The notes under the pieces are model-generated. The model was not told where the DNA came from. It was given only the letters and a program-made list of their open reading frames with translations, and made no database searches. A DNA stretch of 64,000 bases, from the NCBI GenBank assembly GCA_023053575.1, contig JAKZAP010000009.1:18643869-18707868 (forward strand). The letters run 5' to 3'. Made by a program: the position numbers and the translations under genes. This DNA is from Branchinecta lynchi (lineage: Eukaryota > Arthropoda > Branchiopoda > Anostraca > Branchinectidae). Positions 44,501 through 51,650 of the stretch are shown piece by piece; positions within the stretch are counted from its first letter, which is position 1; each line of letters opens with the position of its first letter.

Positions 44501-46906
44501 GACTTTAGACCGTGGTATCAGATACCATGGTATCTGCAAAAATGCAACTAATAATCCAATTTTACGGATGGAGTGATTACGGAATCAGGTTGCGCTAGTA
44601 TTTTAGGTAAGACTTTATAATATAAGTTTTTTTTTCTACAAGCCTTGGCTCCTGGGACAACATTAGCTGAGAAAGTGTGTTCTTCCAAGTTTAGGCGGAA
44701 AGGACTAATTCGCGACAGTCTAGTTACACATCACGTATTCGCTTAAATAGGCCTAAAACCCGATAAAATGCGTTACTCCGTTTGTCTGCTTTCCACAAAT
44801 AATACATTTTACAGAATGATCTAATCTTTGGTTTTGTGGTATCTCTATGTGTCTGTCTCTCTATGCATGAAATGCTAAAAGCCAGGCTTCATATTTCAGA
44901 TTTTTCCTCCGGATTCTAGACAGCCGTTTTCATCGAGACGGATCTGCAACGTTAAGCCAGGCGAAATATGTCTGGGGGCCCGCGATGTTGGACACCCCAG
45001 ATACCGGATGTAAAGCCAGGCTTCACCTTCCAGATTCCTAGACATCCGTGGCTTCCGCGTAGTCAATCCAACCTTCCAAATTTTCATGAAAATGATGACA
45101 TGCAATTTTGCTATTCTTCAACATTTCCTAGATGTTCCCTTTACATTTCAAATGTCTCTTGCATCCCAGTCACAACTGTCAATCACTTTCCTTTTTTCCC
45201 CCTTTGCATATTTGTTATGTCTCTCGAATGGATTGCCTCTATGGTACCTTCCAGACATTCGGAATCTGGGGTGTCCTACACTCTGGACTTCCAGACGTTT
45301 CTGGCCTGGCTTCACCTTCCAGATCGGTCTCGACGGAAACGGCTGTCTGGAATCCGGGAGAAAAATCTGGAAGGTGAAGCCTCGCTTTAAGGCAACCCGT
45401 TCGATACACACAACAAATATGCAAATGAAGGAAGAAAAGGGAAAATGATCGACAGTTGTGACTGGGATGTAAGAGATATTTGAAATGTAAAGGGGACCTC
45501 CATAGGAAATGTTGAAGAACAGCAAATTTAGCTGTCATCATTATCATGAAAATCTGGATGGGATGGCTTGACCATGCGGAAGCCCGGACGTCTGGGAATC
45601 TGGAAGGTAAAGCCTGGCTTTAACGAACTAAAAATAGTTGCGTTTTTGATCGAAGTTTGAAGTTACCTTCAACCTCAAAGGTCTTTGTTTAAATACCGTT
45701 TTTGGTCGCCGGTCACAGTTTCTTTGTCCTTCAGACACTGACCGTCCAACCGAGGGTTGGTCACCAAGAACCAGGGTGTACGAATTACTTCAGGATACTT
45801 TGGGTTACTCAGGGTTACTTTGGGTTACTTTTGGTTACTTTGGGTTACATTGCATTAGGTTACATTGGGTTACACTAGGTTACGTTGGGTTACTTTGAGA
45901 TACTTCTGGGTTACTTTCCAGGGTGTACGAAGTTACTTTTGGTGACCAACCCTGGCGTCCAACTTCGGGAGCGAGCTAGCAAGTTTGAAGTTTGCGTGAA
46001 TCGTCGAAGAAACGTCGACCTGGCGAGGATCGCCGGTGTCGTAAAAGACTAATTAAGCAAAACGGTGAACTTCGACGGCGTTTGAAAACGGAAATTAAGC
46101 AACCGGCTACGCTAATGGCGAACAAACTTTGATAATAAACGCAACAAATATAATCCATTGCCGAAAAAACAAGCGCGCGCTTGGCGTCTTTAATCCTGCA
46201 AATGCAGGCTTGTTTTCAAATTCAAAATCTCCGCGTCTGGATGAATCTTGGGTTGTAGTCCAAGCAGCGCACATTCTGAACTCTATTACTAAAGCCTCGG
46301 GTGAAAATAAATATGCAAATTCCCTTGAATGGGTCATAATGTTCAATATTTTCAGTTTATTATAATTATTTATTTGAAAACTTCAAAACTGAAGAGTAGT
46401 GTATAGAAAGGAAAAGAACAACAACATGTCAATCAAACTCACACACACTTCCATGCTAATACACAGCTGACCATCAAAGATAAATTAGCCTACTAAATGT
46501 ACAACGAAATACAATGGATCCCAAAAAAACATAGTTCAAAATAAACAAACAAAGTAAAGTTTAACTTTATTTTTTTATTCAGGCAATGGCGCAAGATCCG
46601 AAGAATATCTATCAAGAAACATCAAACAGCATCAGACGCCGGATCCAGAAGCTTCTCTCAATCCCTGAGTGCGCCGTGAAATTCCTGAAGGGGAAAGGCG
46701 TGATCCCGGAAAGAGAGAAGAAACCGAAATTAGTCACAAAGAGAATTATAAAAAGATGGAACAGATGGGAAGCGACGAAAAAGTATATTCTGGATGAGTT
46801 AGAAGCTGAGGAAGCCCAGATTGGTCTTAAAGATAGACTCAGGAAAGAGAAACGGATGAAGGAAAAGAGGCTTATGAAGCTGCAGCGTCAGAAAGCAGTG
46901 AAGTAG
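29399..46906 (+). CDS. NOP16: NOP16, nucleolar ribosome-biogenesis protein
   Basis: Four exons join in frame: 29399-29508, 37165-37273, 41797-42039 and 46583-46906, 786 nt and 261 residues. NOP16 is a nucleolar factor of 60S subunit assembly. The N-terminus RRIRGRKRYHYSANR is the basic family start; exon 2 has YKDMGLALDPNQALPVP, matching the conserved MGLAVDPN block; exon 3 ends FVSYMVDKHASDYE and exon 4 begins AMAQDPKNIYQET, the conserved C-terminal YMVxxHxxDYxAMxxDxxNxYQxT signature, followed by IRRRIQKL. All junctions obey GT-AG, with phases 2, 0 and 0. The protein is longer than human NOP16 (178 residues) because of an acidic insert in exon 3 and a basic tail of about 70 residues rich in Lys, Arg and Glu. 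Introns are 7.7, 4.5 and 4.5 kb and full of transposons, including an antisense LINE in intron 1. It is divergent from HIGD2A. I am confident of family and structure. Confidence 0.93.
29509..31010. other. NOP16 intron 1, first part, mixed repeat debris
   Basis: A CACTGTAAAAA end lies at 29687. Segment 30430-30620 is an inverted fragment of the TTGCGACG hAT-like family (CCCGGCAATATATTCTC block). GCAGCGCAGGCA at 30709 is a further fragment. A possible LINE tail (GTGTAAATAAAGACTATC) ends near 30998. No exon is seen. Confidence 0.55.
31193..34999 (-). CDS. LINE ORF2: endonuclease, reverse transcriptase, RNase H
   Basis: The open frame is 1268 residues from the ATG at 34999. The likelier start is the ATG at 34942, just before LRILQWNVNSL, because it overlaps the ORF1 stop (ATGAAGCATAA). 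Domains by residue from 34999: APE endonuclease about 28-250 (QWNVNSL, CLQETNF, GDMNAHSQQW, DHFGIM); reverse transcriptase about 480-760 (SYRPIMVLPTLGKILERII, AFLDFEGAYDNV, GLPQGAVMS, FADDLTVW as catalytic box); RNase H about 985-1130 (YVDGSKS, ILSAEIAAINIA, IYSDSKSAL, PSHMGIPGNELVDTAAK), with the catalytic D, E, D and D visible; and a C-terminal CRLCSRKDETIDHLLFEC Cys/His motif near 1190. No stop or frameshift is seen, so it could be recently active. The protein nicks target DNA and primes reverse transcription there. Confidence 0.92.
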   Translation of the reverse strand: MKWNTTSPQCLIRSTCIYPMKHKYDQLRILQWNVNSLNNQKLQELRDYIETKDISIVCLQETNFNENTDVHIPGFDLFRKDRTSGRKGGGVAIFVRKSLKSCGTRYPAYKNEVDAVGVKIWSKILKEINIISFYNPNGNNDAEDFFNDVGYKMEKEKILILGDMNAHSQQWGNRSNKTNRAGKYLENLTSINPHITVATPENLDTHYDIKTGKFSTIDLQIVSSSIINSINIRRIDDLRTDHFGIMTEIGASFDSEAHVPKFLNEKADWEKFKYVLNSHDYTEILGSTNPETSSEKINRLLLDAATKAIPKSKESHKTYKNKSQKPWWDQQCQTASANKKLAEKRFRKSPSVETAIEAKRAAAKLKGAIYKCKTSKITQYLQNVSRETPEGKIHRFLNRMTGKQTNTDPLRYSLLNNGKTVETDDEKAELYAEIYAEKFSDPPSNATEPQEDCSIEDLCPQTGHADLTKPISMEELNRAISESKDCCPGKDEIHQKWLAHCTHRYKRALLHTYNTCWTAPMFPKVWKIAVITPILKPGKPKDDPKSYRPIMVLPTLGKILERIIYNRIYWFSERNKLIPQTQTGFRKHHSAIDIVIRLTEEIRLSFSKGTILTAAFLDFEGAYDNVKKTKTYRRLLQLGFPKKVAEFITDFMSDRSFVVRVNGKLSSTKNIQKGLPQGAVMSCLLFALFLSGLQVSLPKGEFADDLTVWSIGATFIEAHSKLQTALDEVSTFSNTSGLPIAPAKSSIVQFHRKRTSVQANLTINGTAIPESKTVKYLGILLDQKLTFQPHIQDIITRCHRKMKIMLRLAGTPWGCSDKTLVEFYKMYIRSQMDYGLTVYGTCAKQHFRHLETVQNTALRIATGMRRTTKAQFLRGEAGITTIELRRQILMARQLTKLETTPHHILHRPTRASHQPRTSMLAEFRTHQITLPTVESSLTPKIEDRAPWTRQLPIVRTTFLPTKKGDLLPHLATTHFHHISSTIYQNHTPIYVDGSKSELGTTGAAAYLPTQKLFATEKLPKESSILSAEIAAINIALELIMRMKLSKTDLVIYSDSKSALHLIERPTFPSEDIDLHHTASLLKHIHEQGNKPTFQYIPSHMGIPGNELVDTAAKKALSNPVESGRPLPIRDVMRSRTNRIRGPHQEPHLSPFRSRHLTAFYHRIRANTNNLNHQAHHYKIPNADGTVPTSPLCRLCSRKDETIDHLLFECTSLPTRNERQQIERIFASLRLQKTTYSLTKQPPPPKGAEKHAILAIHSFLRCMELDHLV
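34932..36518 (-). CDS. LINE ORF1: gag-like nucleic-acid-binding protein
   Basis: This is 528 residues. The N-terminal 120 are low-complexity and polar (PPTTSTGLNQTPQKHSTEEQ). A central region (residues about 130-270, with KFVVYNIPSDLTNVELQEAL) resembles an RRM-like or PRE_C2HC-type domain before the knuckles. Three zinc knuckles follow near 273-330: CSNCLRLGHTSKWC and CPTCNQTEHPDGRC, both CX2CX4HX4C, then the variant CRNCNGNHRSDDKRTC. The C-terminal part is Pro/Thr-rich. Such proteins coat LINE RNA in the ribonucleoprotein particle. The stop codon (34934-34932) overlaps the probable ORF2 start. Confidence 0.88.
   Translation of the reverse strand: MNDPPTTSTGLNQTPQKHSTEEQNPAPTVDVSLTDNDTMHTVLDETTSPTADDQLKAQLEQEAKTPKSDGYTLVGRSNKRRKPLNSSGSPPSPVTGRAGQASSNGAQSDQDEPTYQIIRATPLQTDEKFSVSQIGRLRMILFKAVKSNFHLNITRDGNLDIFLQNTQAVNQTLSLKKIDTIAVTTQLHQPRKQNPTKFVVYNIPSDLTNVELQEALTDSKGDLIQVNKVSRLSLKDGEPSKSVLFELEGDHQPLTVFLFGQPKAFKPYREKPKLCSNCLRLGHTSKWCKDHKRCPTCNQTEHPDGRCPNPPKCRNCNGNHRSDDKRTCPKYREKVEVLTVAQKMNLPVSIAAIQLAQQKLKAQPPTPQNTPNQEWAPPTCSTPKSIPASYTNNFPPLPKPTSGNHVQPRTITTAKRPTSLAIHGIQKITPRPTPTSHTPTTKNPTTTSSTITQHHNQPPATTTLLMLNLTKYTLLYSRVNLTNLPGPTKVQILRAASIHYFGQALIDEVEHDLSAVLNQINVHLPNEA
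36690..37164. other. NOP16 intron 1, 3' part
   Basis: There is no element recognised. A pyrimidine tract (TTTTTTTTTTGTTTCTAG) precedes exon 2. Confidence 0.5.
37165..37273 (+). CDS. NOP16: NOP16 coding exon 2
   Basis: The acceptor is TTTCTAG at 37158-37164 and the donor GTATGT at 37274. The exon completes a Ser codon and adds 36 codons with NDWDP and MGLALDPN. The alternative AG at 37171-37172 would give an early stop, so the upstream AG is used. Confidence 0.9.
37836..39988 (-). mobile_element. Tandem-core (HINE/pearl-like) element A, split by a sister copy
   Basis: The halves 37836-38501 and 39673-39988 join in a T-run after GTAACCG. The sequence across the joint matches the uninterrupted copy at 10150-10200 (GGTTGTAACCGGATTTTTTT). 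The palindromic end is missing; the other end is AGGTCTTG at 39988. Confidence 0.75.
38502..39672 (-). mobile_element. Tandem-core element B, inserted in element A
   Basis: It begins TTGGGATCCCAAAACG, has the CCGTCCGTCCGT microsatellite near 38551, four to five units with ATCCGGCAAAAACCGGAAAG, and ends CCTTTGGTCTTG at 39672. It is flanked by T-runs on both sides. Confidence 0.78.
39989..40585. other. NOP16 intron 2, no feature recognised
   Basis: Includes a weak match (AAAATGCGTTATTTCGTTGC) to the TTTAACTGAAAAG repeat family in reverse orientation. No exon signal. Confidence 0.4.
40586..40858. mobile_element. MITE, GAGCGTGTTCCACC family
   Basis: It is flanked by TGT on both sides (40583-40585, 40859-40861). 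The ends are GAGCGTGTTCCACC and GCGGAACACACTC. The interior carries repeated TAACTATTAGTTACTA-type motifs. A sister copy in opposite orientation is at 60214-60518. Confidence 0.8.
40862..41357. other. NOP16 intron 2, unassigned
   Basis: It contains part of the TTTAACTGAAAAG family near 41150-41250 in inverted orientation (GGCTTTTCGATTATACTTTA). The open frame 40844-41074 begins inside the MITE and is not supported. Confidence 0.45.
41358..41738. mobile_element. MITE, TTAAAGGACC family, just upstream of NOP16 exon 3
   Basis: The ends are TTAAAGGACCCC and GGTCCTTTAA. The interior CGAAAACAGGGAAAC and GTTGCGTTAGTATTATAG are shared with 42141-42896 and 63196-63570. The right end is 58 bp before exon 3. 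Confidence 0.75.
41797..42039 (+). CDS. NOP16: NOP16 coding exon 3
   Basis: This is 243 nt, 81 codons, with acceptor CTTCAG at 41791-41796 and donor GTAAGA at 42040. Both phases are 0, so skipping would preserve the frame. It ends FVSYMVDKHASDYE. Direct copies of one MITE flank it (41358-41738, 42141-42896). Confidence 0.9.
42141..42896. mobile_element. MITE, TTAAAGGACC family, split by a LINE tail
   Basis: The halves 42141-42364 and 42753-42896 align with 41358-41738 and lie in the same orientation. The left end AAAGGACCCTCGC and right end AACCTTTAA are partly decayed. Confidence 0.75.
42365..42752 (+). pseudogene. 5'-truncated LINE tail in the MITE
   Basis: The frame 42371-42574 encodes a C-terminal Cys/His motif (PYFCPVCGIEGEDAVHLICY, then CEELKELRKEVFG). 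The 3' part ends GGGCTTTATTGGGAATAAAT followed by TCATTCATTTATTC. It is the same family as 5919-6265 and 7563-8110. Confidence 0.75.
42897..43360. other. NOP16 intron 3, unassigned
   Basis: Contains a 17-bp C-run near 43178-43193 followed by CACGC. No exon or element end is recognised. Confidence 0.45.
43361..43546. repeat. Near-perfect palindrome with hammerhead-like core
   Basis: TTTATTCAAACAATGTTTAC at the left returns inverted at the right, with arms of about 88 bp and a short centre (CCCTGACAG). The plus-strand core runs 43455-43498: CAGC, CTGACGA, hairpin, GAAAUAUC, GCTG. The minus arm keeps CTGACGA and GAAA but not CAGC. Confidence 0.8.
43547..43939. other. NOP16 intron 3, unassigned
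   Basis: AT-rich, no feature recognised. Confidence 0.45.
43940..44615. mobile_element. TTAAAGGACC-family remnant carrying a nested MITE
   Basis: ATCGAAAATTGCGAAACGCGGCAAGTG near 44152 and GGAGTGATTACGGAATCAGG near 44567 match the right half of 41358-41738. The MITE 44210-44549 separates them. The left half is not clearly present. Confidence 0.5.
44210..44549. mobile_element. MITE, AGTTGCGTTTT family, uninterrupted
   Basis: The ends are AGTTGCGTTTTCGC and GCAAAAATGCAACT. The interior CCACGGTAACTGGATCTGC and GACCGTGGTATCAGATACC match 11376-13132 and give the empty site for the element nested there. The flanks ATT and AAT do not match as a duplication. Confidence 0.75.
44620..45010. other. 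NOP16 intron 3, mixed repeat debris
   Basis: 44700-44830 is related to the TTTAACTGAAAAG family (ACCCGATAAAATGCGTTACT). 44880-45000 contains AGCCAGGCTTCA and GATTCTAGACAGCCG, related to the following foldback. Confidence 0.45.
45011..45622. repeat. Large foldback element
   Basis: The left arm (AAAGCCAGGCTTCACCTTCC at 45012) and right arm (GGAAGGTAAAGCCTGGCTTT ending at 45621) pair, as do TTTTCATGAAAATGATGACA and the matching right segment over some 200 bp per side. The centre (about 45238-45389) carries an inserted AGCCAGGC-type unit. Overlapping frames on both strands reflect the symmetry. Confidence 0.75.
45636..46146. mobile_element. MITE, AGTTGCGTTTT family, host of a hAT MITE
   Basis: The left end is AGTTGCGTTTTTGATCG and the right end CTTTGATAATAAACGCAACA (final base changed). 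It is flanked by AAT on both sides (45633-45635, 46147-46149). The interior matches 51955-52196 in reverse orientation, apart from the insertion 45751-45955. Confidence 0.8.
45751..45955. mobile_element. hAT-like MITE with internal GGGTTACTTT minisatellite
   Basis: The ends CGAGGGTTGGTCACCAA and TTGGTGACCAACCCTGG are 17-bp inverted repeats with one mismatch. It is flanked by CGTCCAAC at 45743-45750 and 45956-45963, a perfect 8-bp duplication. About ten GGGTTACTTTG-like units fill 45785-45918. Confidence 0.9.
46150..46582. other. NOP16 intron 3, 3' end
   Basis: No repeat recognised; the polypyrimidine tract TTTATTTTTTTATTCAG precedes exon 4. Confidence 0.5.
46583..46906 (+). CDS. NOP16: NOP16 coding exon 4
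   Basis: The acceptor is TTATTCAG at 46575-46582 and the TAG stop at 46904-46906, 107 codons plus stop. It begins with the conserved AMAQDPKNIYQET; after IRRRIQKL the tail is charged and probably helical (LRKEKRMKEKRLMKLQRQK). No canonical AATAAA is seen within 300 nt downstream. Confidence 0.92.
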   Translation, partial: AMAQDPKNIYQETSNSIRRRIQKLLSIPECAVKFLKGKGVIPEREKKPKLVTKRIIKRWNRWEATKKYILDELEAEEAQIGLKDRLRKEKRMKEKRLMKLQRQKAVK

Positions 46907-47024
46907 GGATTTTCCGCGATTTTTGTCATATTTTTCGAATGAGATTTCAAACGAGAATGCCGCGTTTAATCTTCGTCTTAAGTTTATCTTCGTCCTCGCG
47001 TTCAAATTAGTCTACACTTTAGTC

Positions 47025-47218
47025 TGTCCACTTTAGTCTTTCCACTGCATTTTTTCCACTTTAGTCTGTCAACTTTAGTCTTTCCACTATGTTCTTTCCA
47101 CTTTGGTCTGTCCACTTTAGTCTTTCCACTTTATTCTGTCCATTATAGTCTGTCCATTTTAGTCTTTCCAATTTAGTATTTCCACTTTAGTCTGTCCAAT
47201 TTAGTCTGTCTACTTTAT
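47025..47218. repeat. TTTAGTCTGTCCAC minisatellite
   Basis: About thirteen units of 14 bp, alternating TTTAGTCTGTCCAC and TTTAGTCTTTCCAC with scattered changes. It follows the NOP16 stop by about 120 bp and may be transcribed in its 3' UTR. The same satellite is at 61335-61490. Confidence 0.85.
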
Positions 47219-47331
47219 TAGAATTATTTGTTTTATTTACTCCAATAGCAGGCAGGTACAGTAGAGGTATACTTATGTCAACATCTGCTGACAATGAATG
47301 ATCGCCGAAGAAAAAACTAAAAGCTATACCA

Positions 47332-47500
47332 CACTGTAAAAAAAAATCTTGCAGTATTTGCTACTGGGATTCATCTTGTCTCTATTGAGATAAGACTATC
47401 TCTAATTCGGATTAATCTCATCCGAGTAGAGACTAGATTAATTCCAGTAGCAAATACTGCAGTTAACTTTACTCATTACTCGGAGAAACTTTTTACAGTG
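47332..47500. mobile_element. MITE, CACTGTAAAAA family, intact
   Basis: It is 169 bp with ends CACTGTAAAAA and TTTTTACAGTG and inner arms GCAGTATTTGCTACTGG and AGTAGCAAATACTGC. It is flanked by CA on both sides. Confidence 0.85.
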
Positions 47501-48297
47501 CAGGCAACTTTTGCTGCAAAATACCTGCCAAAAACGTTTTAATTCACATCCATTTCAGCCATGTTCATCTTATTTTGAAAACTAAGCTGCTTTGTTTAGT
47601 CAGCTGTCTGTTAACTTCTAGCTGGTGTTCCTTTCACCATTTGAATCTGGTCCCATGCCTTCAACAGAGGAGATGACGTTTCAGATTAACAGATCTCCTC
47701 AGACAAAACATTAGCACACTTGTAAATTCAAAATAAATTCATTTTTGTCAGCTTCAGAATTAAAGTTTGTGCCAAGACAACCCTGAAATAGTTGGCTATC
47801 AGCTGATATGAAGTTTCTTAATTTTCTTGCCGTTTGACTATTTTATAAGCAAGGGACAACACCAGGGTATTGAAACAGTTAGAGAAGTGTTCAGATAAGC
47901 ATACCTCTACAATACATATGGAAAACACACACAAACTACTAAACATACACACTAGTGTAAGGCTACATCCCAATCCCTCTATCTGTGTTGTCCTTATTCG
48001 TATCATGACGTTTCCCCTCTCAACTACCCCCACTGTGATCAATTGCGGTTCGAGCTCACAAATGGCATTTCAAGGGCATCTGAGATCACTCGAATCTTAT
48101 CACCAGTTCGCAACTTCAGCATACCACAGGATCCGGGTTCCCCCCTCGCAATGAACGGTCGGATCCGTAAAGGTATAGTTTCCTAGAGCATTTGGTCGGG
48201 CACTTCTGTGTTCCAAATTTCATTGTCCTAACTTGCGCGGAAAGTGGCCGACCTAGCGAAAGCTAGACAGATGGACAGACATTAGGCGTATACTCAC
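47501..48297. other. Intergenic, unassigned
   Basis: 47740-47860 is inverted relative to 23690-23850 (GCTGATATNAAGTTT, TTTATAAGCAAGNGACA), a dispersed repeat. 48010-48290 resembles the GATCC-rich repeat family (GGATCCGGGTTCCCCC). No gene seen. Confidence 0.45.
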
Positions 48298-48862
48298 CGT
48301 TCCCCGAGGACTCATTTTGAGGAGTCCCCGTGTTTTTATTTGTCCCAGGGACTCACTCCCCACATTCTCGTGAGCAGGCCCGTATCCAGGAATTTATTTG
48401 GGGGGGGGGGTGCTTGCGGGTCGGACAAAAAAGTACAGAAAAGACATGTATCAGAGGGAAAAGCCTATAAAAATGATTATTTCTGTATGTTTTTTTATTT
48501 TTAGGGGGGGCAACCCCCTACCCCCCCCCCCCCCTGGATACGGCCCTTCCCGGGAGTCCCCACGGACGGATAATGGTCCGATTATCATCATCAATAAAGA
48601 CTCTCTTTCTGATTCGAGGGGAATCAACTTTTACTGGTGTTGGTGCAATGTAAAATTAATTAAACACAATACGAATTAACAAAACCAAAAATAAAATGCA
48701 TTCGGACTAATTTCGTCAACTGCATATTTGTTTTTTGAAAAAAATCCATTTTGAAAGCATTCCCCATGTTCTCGTTGTTTTCCGTACGCGGAGTCCGTGC
48801 GGAGTGATTCCCTCTATTCTGCCGTTCCCCTTGATTCCCCAAGGAGTCCTCGGGGAACAGCG
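48298..48862. mobile_element. Inverted-repeat element (GTTCCCCGAGGACTC ends) with nested hAT MITE
   Basis: The left end CGTTCCCCGAGGACTC returns inverted as GAGTCCTCGGGGAACAGCG. The body is split at 48375-48547. No coding sequence. Confidence 0.7.
48375..48547. mobile_element. Nested hAT-like MITE (CAGGCCCGTATCCAGG)
   Basis: The left end is CAGGCCCGTATCCAGG and the right end CCTGGATACGGCCCT, with G- and C-runs just inside the ends. A clear 8-bp duplication was not found. Confidence 0.7.
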
Positions 48863-48869
48863 AGAATAA

Positions 48870-49121
48870 CCCAATGAAAAATTTATCTTAAAATAGTACG
48901 AAAAAGTAGCATGCAGTACTAACTGATGGTACATGCTTCTACTTCAAGACTACCATGTTACTGCATACTATTAGCAAGACAGGATGCTACTGGATACTAC
49001 TACTTAATGGACCAGTCTGAGGCATATTAAATGATAGTATTCGTTGCTATTACATAGTATTACATGCAACCTTTTCGTACTACTACCATACTACTACGCA
49101 GGCTACAATTTTGTCATCGGG
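48870..49121. mobile_element. MITE, CCCRATGAAAAATT family
   Basis: The ends are CCCAATGAAAAATTTATC and TTTTGTCATCGGG. Inside are AGTAGCATGCAGTACTAAC and TACTACTA motifs as in 10767-11071. Confidence 0.75.
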
Positions 49122-49234
49122 AAGCCTCTAGGCAGATGGACAGACATTTGTCACTTTGCGGTCTAAAAACTTATGTCCTAGGATTTCTGTGGATTGATTC
49201 AGGTATGCAATGAAAGAATCAATGCATAGGGAAC

Positions 49235-51270
49235 TTGGCTCTGTGGAAGGAATCTGTCAGCACAGGGACCGCGGATAAAATGTTTAATGCTTTGAATAGA
49301 CAACCAGGGTTGGTTGCTCGCGGACTGGAATTCCTATCCGGGTTTCGGACACCATCACCAGTTCCATCTATAAAGGTTGAGATGTTTCAGCTTCCTGAAA
49401 GTGCAGAGAATTCGGCCGGAAATCCTGTTCGTTTGCGCACGTAAGGCAAGAAATTGTACCATCGCATAAATTTTCATTCGCGGTGGAACGCATTTTAGAG
49501 TCACAGTTAGTTAGACCTCAATGTCTGTCCGTCCTGTCCATCCTATAGAGAAGAACGATGAATCAACTCTCTAGGATTGGATCGCACTTAAGCTGCTCCA
49601 GATTATCATAAACTACGTGGTTGGTAGGGGAACAACAAGCCCGTTTTGGGTGACAACTCGATACAATCGGCTTCAAAACAGTAGGAAATTGAAAGCCTAC
49701 TCTTTCGGACCTTCTATAAAGCTCGATGATGAAAATGCAGAGAATTCTGCCGGAAAATCCAGTTCGTGTGCGTACTATAAAACAAGAAAGTCTTGAACTA
49801 TCGCACAAATTGTCATGTCACAGAAACGTTATTGTATTTTCTCTTGCGAGTTAGACCTCAGCGTCTGTCCGTCCTGTCCATGCTATAGAGAACGACGATG
49901 AATCAACTCTCTAGGATTGGATCGCACGAAAGCTGCTCCAGATTATCATGAACTACGTGGTTGGTAGGGGAACAACAAACCCTTTTTGGGTGACAACACT
50001 ATACCAGGGCTTCAAAACAGCAGGAAATTGAAAGCCTACTCTTTCAGACCTTCTATAAAGGTTGAGATGTTTCAGATTGATGATGAAAGTGCAGAGAATT
50101 CTGCCGGAAAATCCAGTTCGTGTGCGTACTATAAAACAAGAAAGTCTTGAACTATCGCACAAATTGTCATGTCACAGAAACGTTATTGTATTTTCTCTTG
50201 CGAGTTAGACCTCAGCGTCTGTCCGTCCTGTCCATGCTATAGAGAACGACGATGAATCAACTCTCTAGGATTGGATCGCACGAAAGCTGCTCCAGATTAT
50301 CATGAACTACGTGGTTGGTAGGGGAACAACAAACCCTTTTTGGGTGACAACACTATACCAGGGCTTCAAAACAGCAGGAAATTGAAAGCCTACTCTTTCA
50401 GACCTTCTATAAAGGTTGAGATGTTTCAGATTGATGATGAAAGTGCAGAGAATTCTGCCGGAAAATCCAGTTCGTGTGCGTACTATAAAACAAGAAAGTC
50501 TTGAACTGTCGCACAAATTGTCATGTCACAGAAACGTTATTGTATTTTCTCTTGCGAGTTAGACCTCAGCGTCTGTCCGTCCTGTCCATGCTATAGAGAA
50601 GAACGATGAATCAACTCTCTAGGATTGGATCGCACTTAAGCTGCTCCAGATTATCATAAACTACGTGGTTGGTAGGGGAACAACAAGCCCGTTTTGGGTG
50701 ACAACTCGATACAATCGGCTTCAAAACAGTAGGAAATTGAAAGCCTACTCTTTCGGACCTTCTATAAAGCTCGATGATGAAAATGCAGAGAATTCTGCCG
50801 GAAAATCCAGTTCGTGTGCGTACTATAAAACAAGAAAGTCTTGAACTATCGCACAAATTGTCATGTCACAGAAACGTTATTGTATTTTCTCTTGCGAGTT
50901 AGACTTCAGCGTCTGTCCGTCCTGTCCATGCTATAGAGAACGACGATGAATCAACTCTCTAGGATTGGATCGCACGAAAGCTGCTCCAGATTATCATGAA
51001 CTACGTGGTTGGTAGGGGAACAACAAACCCTTTTTGGGTGACAACACTATACCAGGGCTTCAAAACAGCAGGAAATTGAAAGCCTACTCTTTCAGACCTT
51101 CTATAAAGGTTGAGATGTTTCAGATTGATGATGAAAGTGCAGAGAATTCTGCCGGAAAATCCAGTTCGTGTGCGTACTTTAAGGCAAGAAAGTCTTGAAC
51201 CATCTCATAAAATTTCATTCCAAGTCGAACGCATTTTAGAGTCGCGTGGGGTCTGTCGGTAGGAATGAAG
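49235..51270 (+). repeat. Tandem array with two unit types in order A-B-B-A-B
   Basis: Units start at 49561 (A, 340 bp), 49901 (B, 354 bp), 50255 (B, 354 bp), 50609 (A, 340 bp) and 50949 (B, to about 51180). A carries CGCACTTAAGC and ATACAATCGGC; B carries CGCACGAAAGC, TATACCAGGGC and an extra GTTGAGATGTTTCAGATT. Copies of one type are almost identical while A and B differ throughout. Diverged flanking units lie at 49235-49560 and 51180-51270. Each unit has a minus-strand frame of 69-81 codons, which I do not regard as a gene. Confidence 0.85.
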
Positions 51271-51393
51271 GCAGGAAAATTGGCATTTGGTGGTTTCCAC
51301 CTTCGCCCTATTAGATGGCGCAATGATAAATACTCATTTCGGGTGACGGTAATTCATACCTCGTCAGCTGCCGATTGTCCGGAAACGCTCTTA

Positions 51394-51650
51394 AGTTGCG
51401 TTTTCGGACAGCGGTGAGTTTTACACCAACGTGCAAATACCCATTTTCATCCTACCGTGTTTACTCTTGAGTCTAACGTCTAGACACGTAAAGTAATTTG
51501 CTATTCGGGAGAGTTGGGACGACCGGTGTTAAATCCGCGCATAACGCGGAGGCTTAAATCGCTTTTAAATATATACATAGTGTTTGACTCTAGCAATTGA
51601 AAACGCTTTTTGCTAAACCCAGGGAAAACCAGTGTCTGAAAACGCAACTT
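51394..51650. mobile_element. MITE, AGTTGCGTTTT family
   Basis: The ends are AGTTGCGTTTTCGGACA and TGTCTGAAAACGCAACT. It is flanked by TTA on both sides (51391-51393, 51651-51653). The interior differs from the other members. Confidence 0.82.

Noticed and set aside
45086..45547. Overlapping frames on both strands, about 120 codons
   Set aside because: Mirror images produced by the foldback 45011-45622.
45785..45918. Telomere-like GGGTTAC repeats as an interstitial telomere
   Set aside because: The unit is 11-12 bp, irregular, and fully enclosed by hAT-type ends and an 8-bp duplication.
49563..51323. Repeated minus-strand frames with MCDSSRLSCFIVRTRTGFSG
   Set aside because: They recur with the tandem units and unit A carries a length change within the frame; more likely repeat than gene family.
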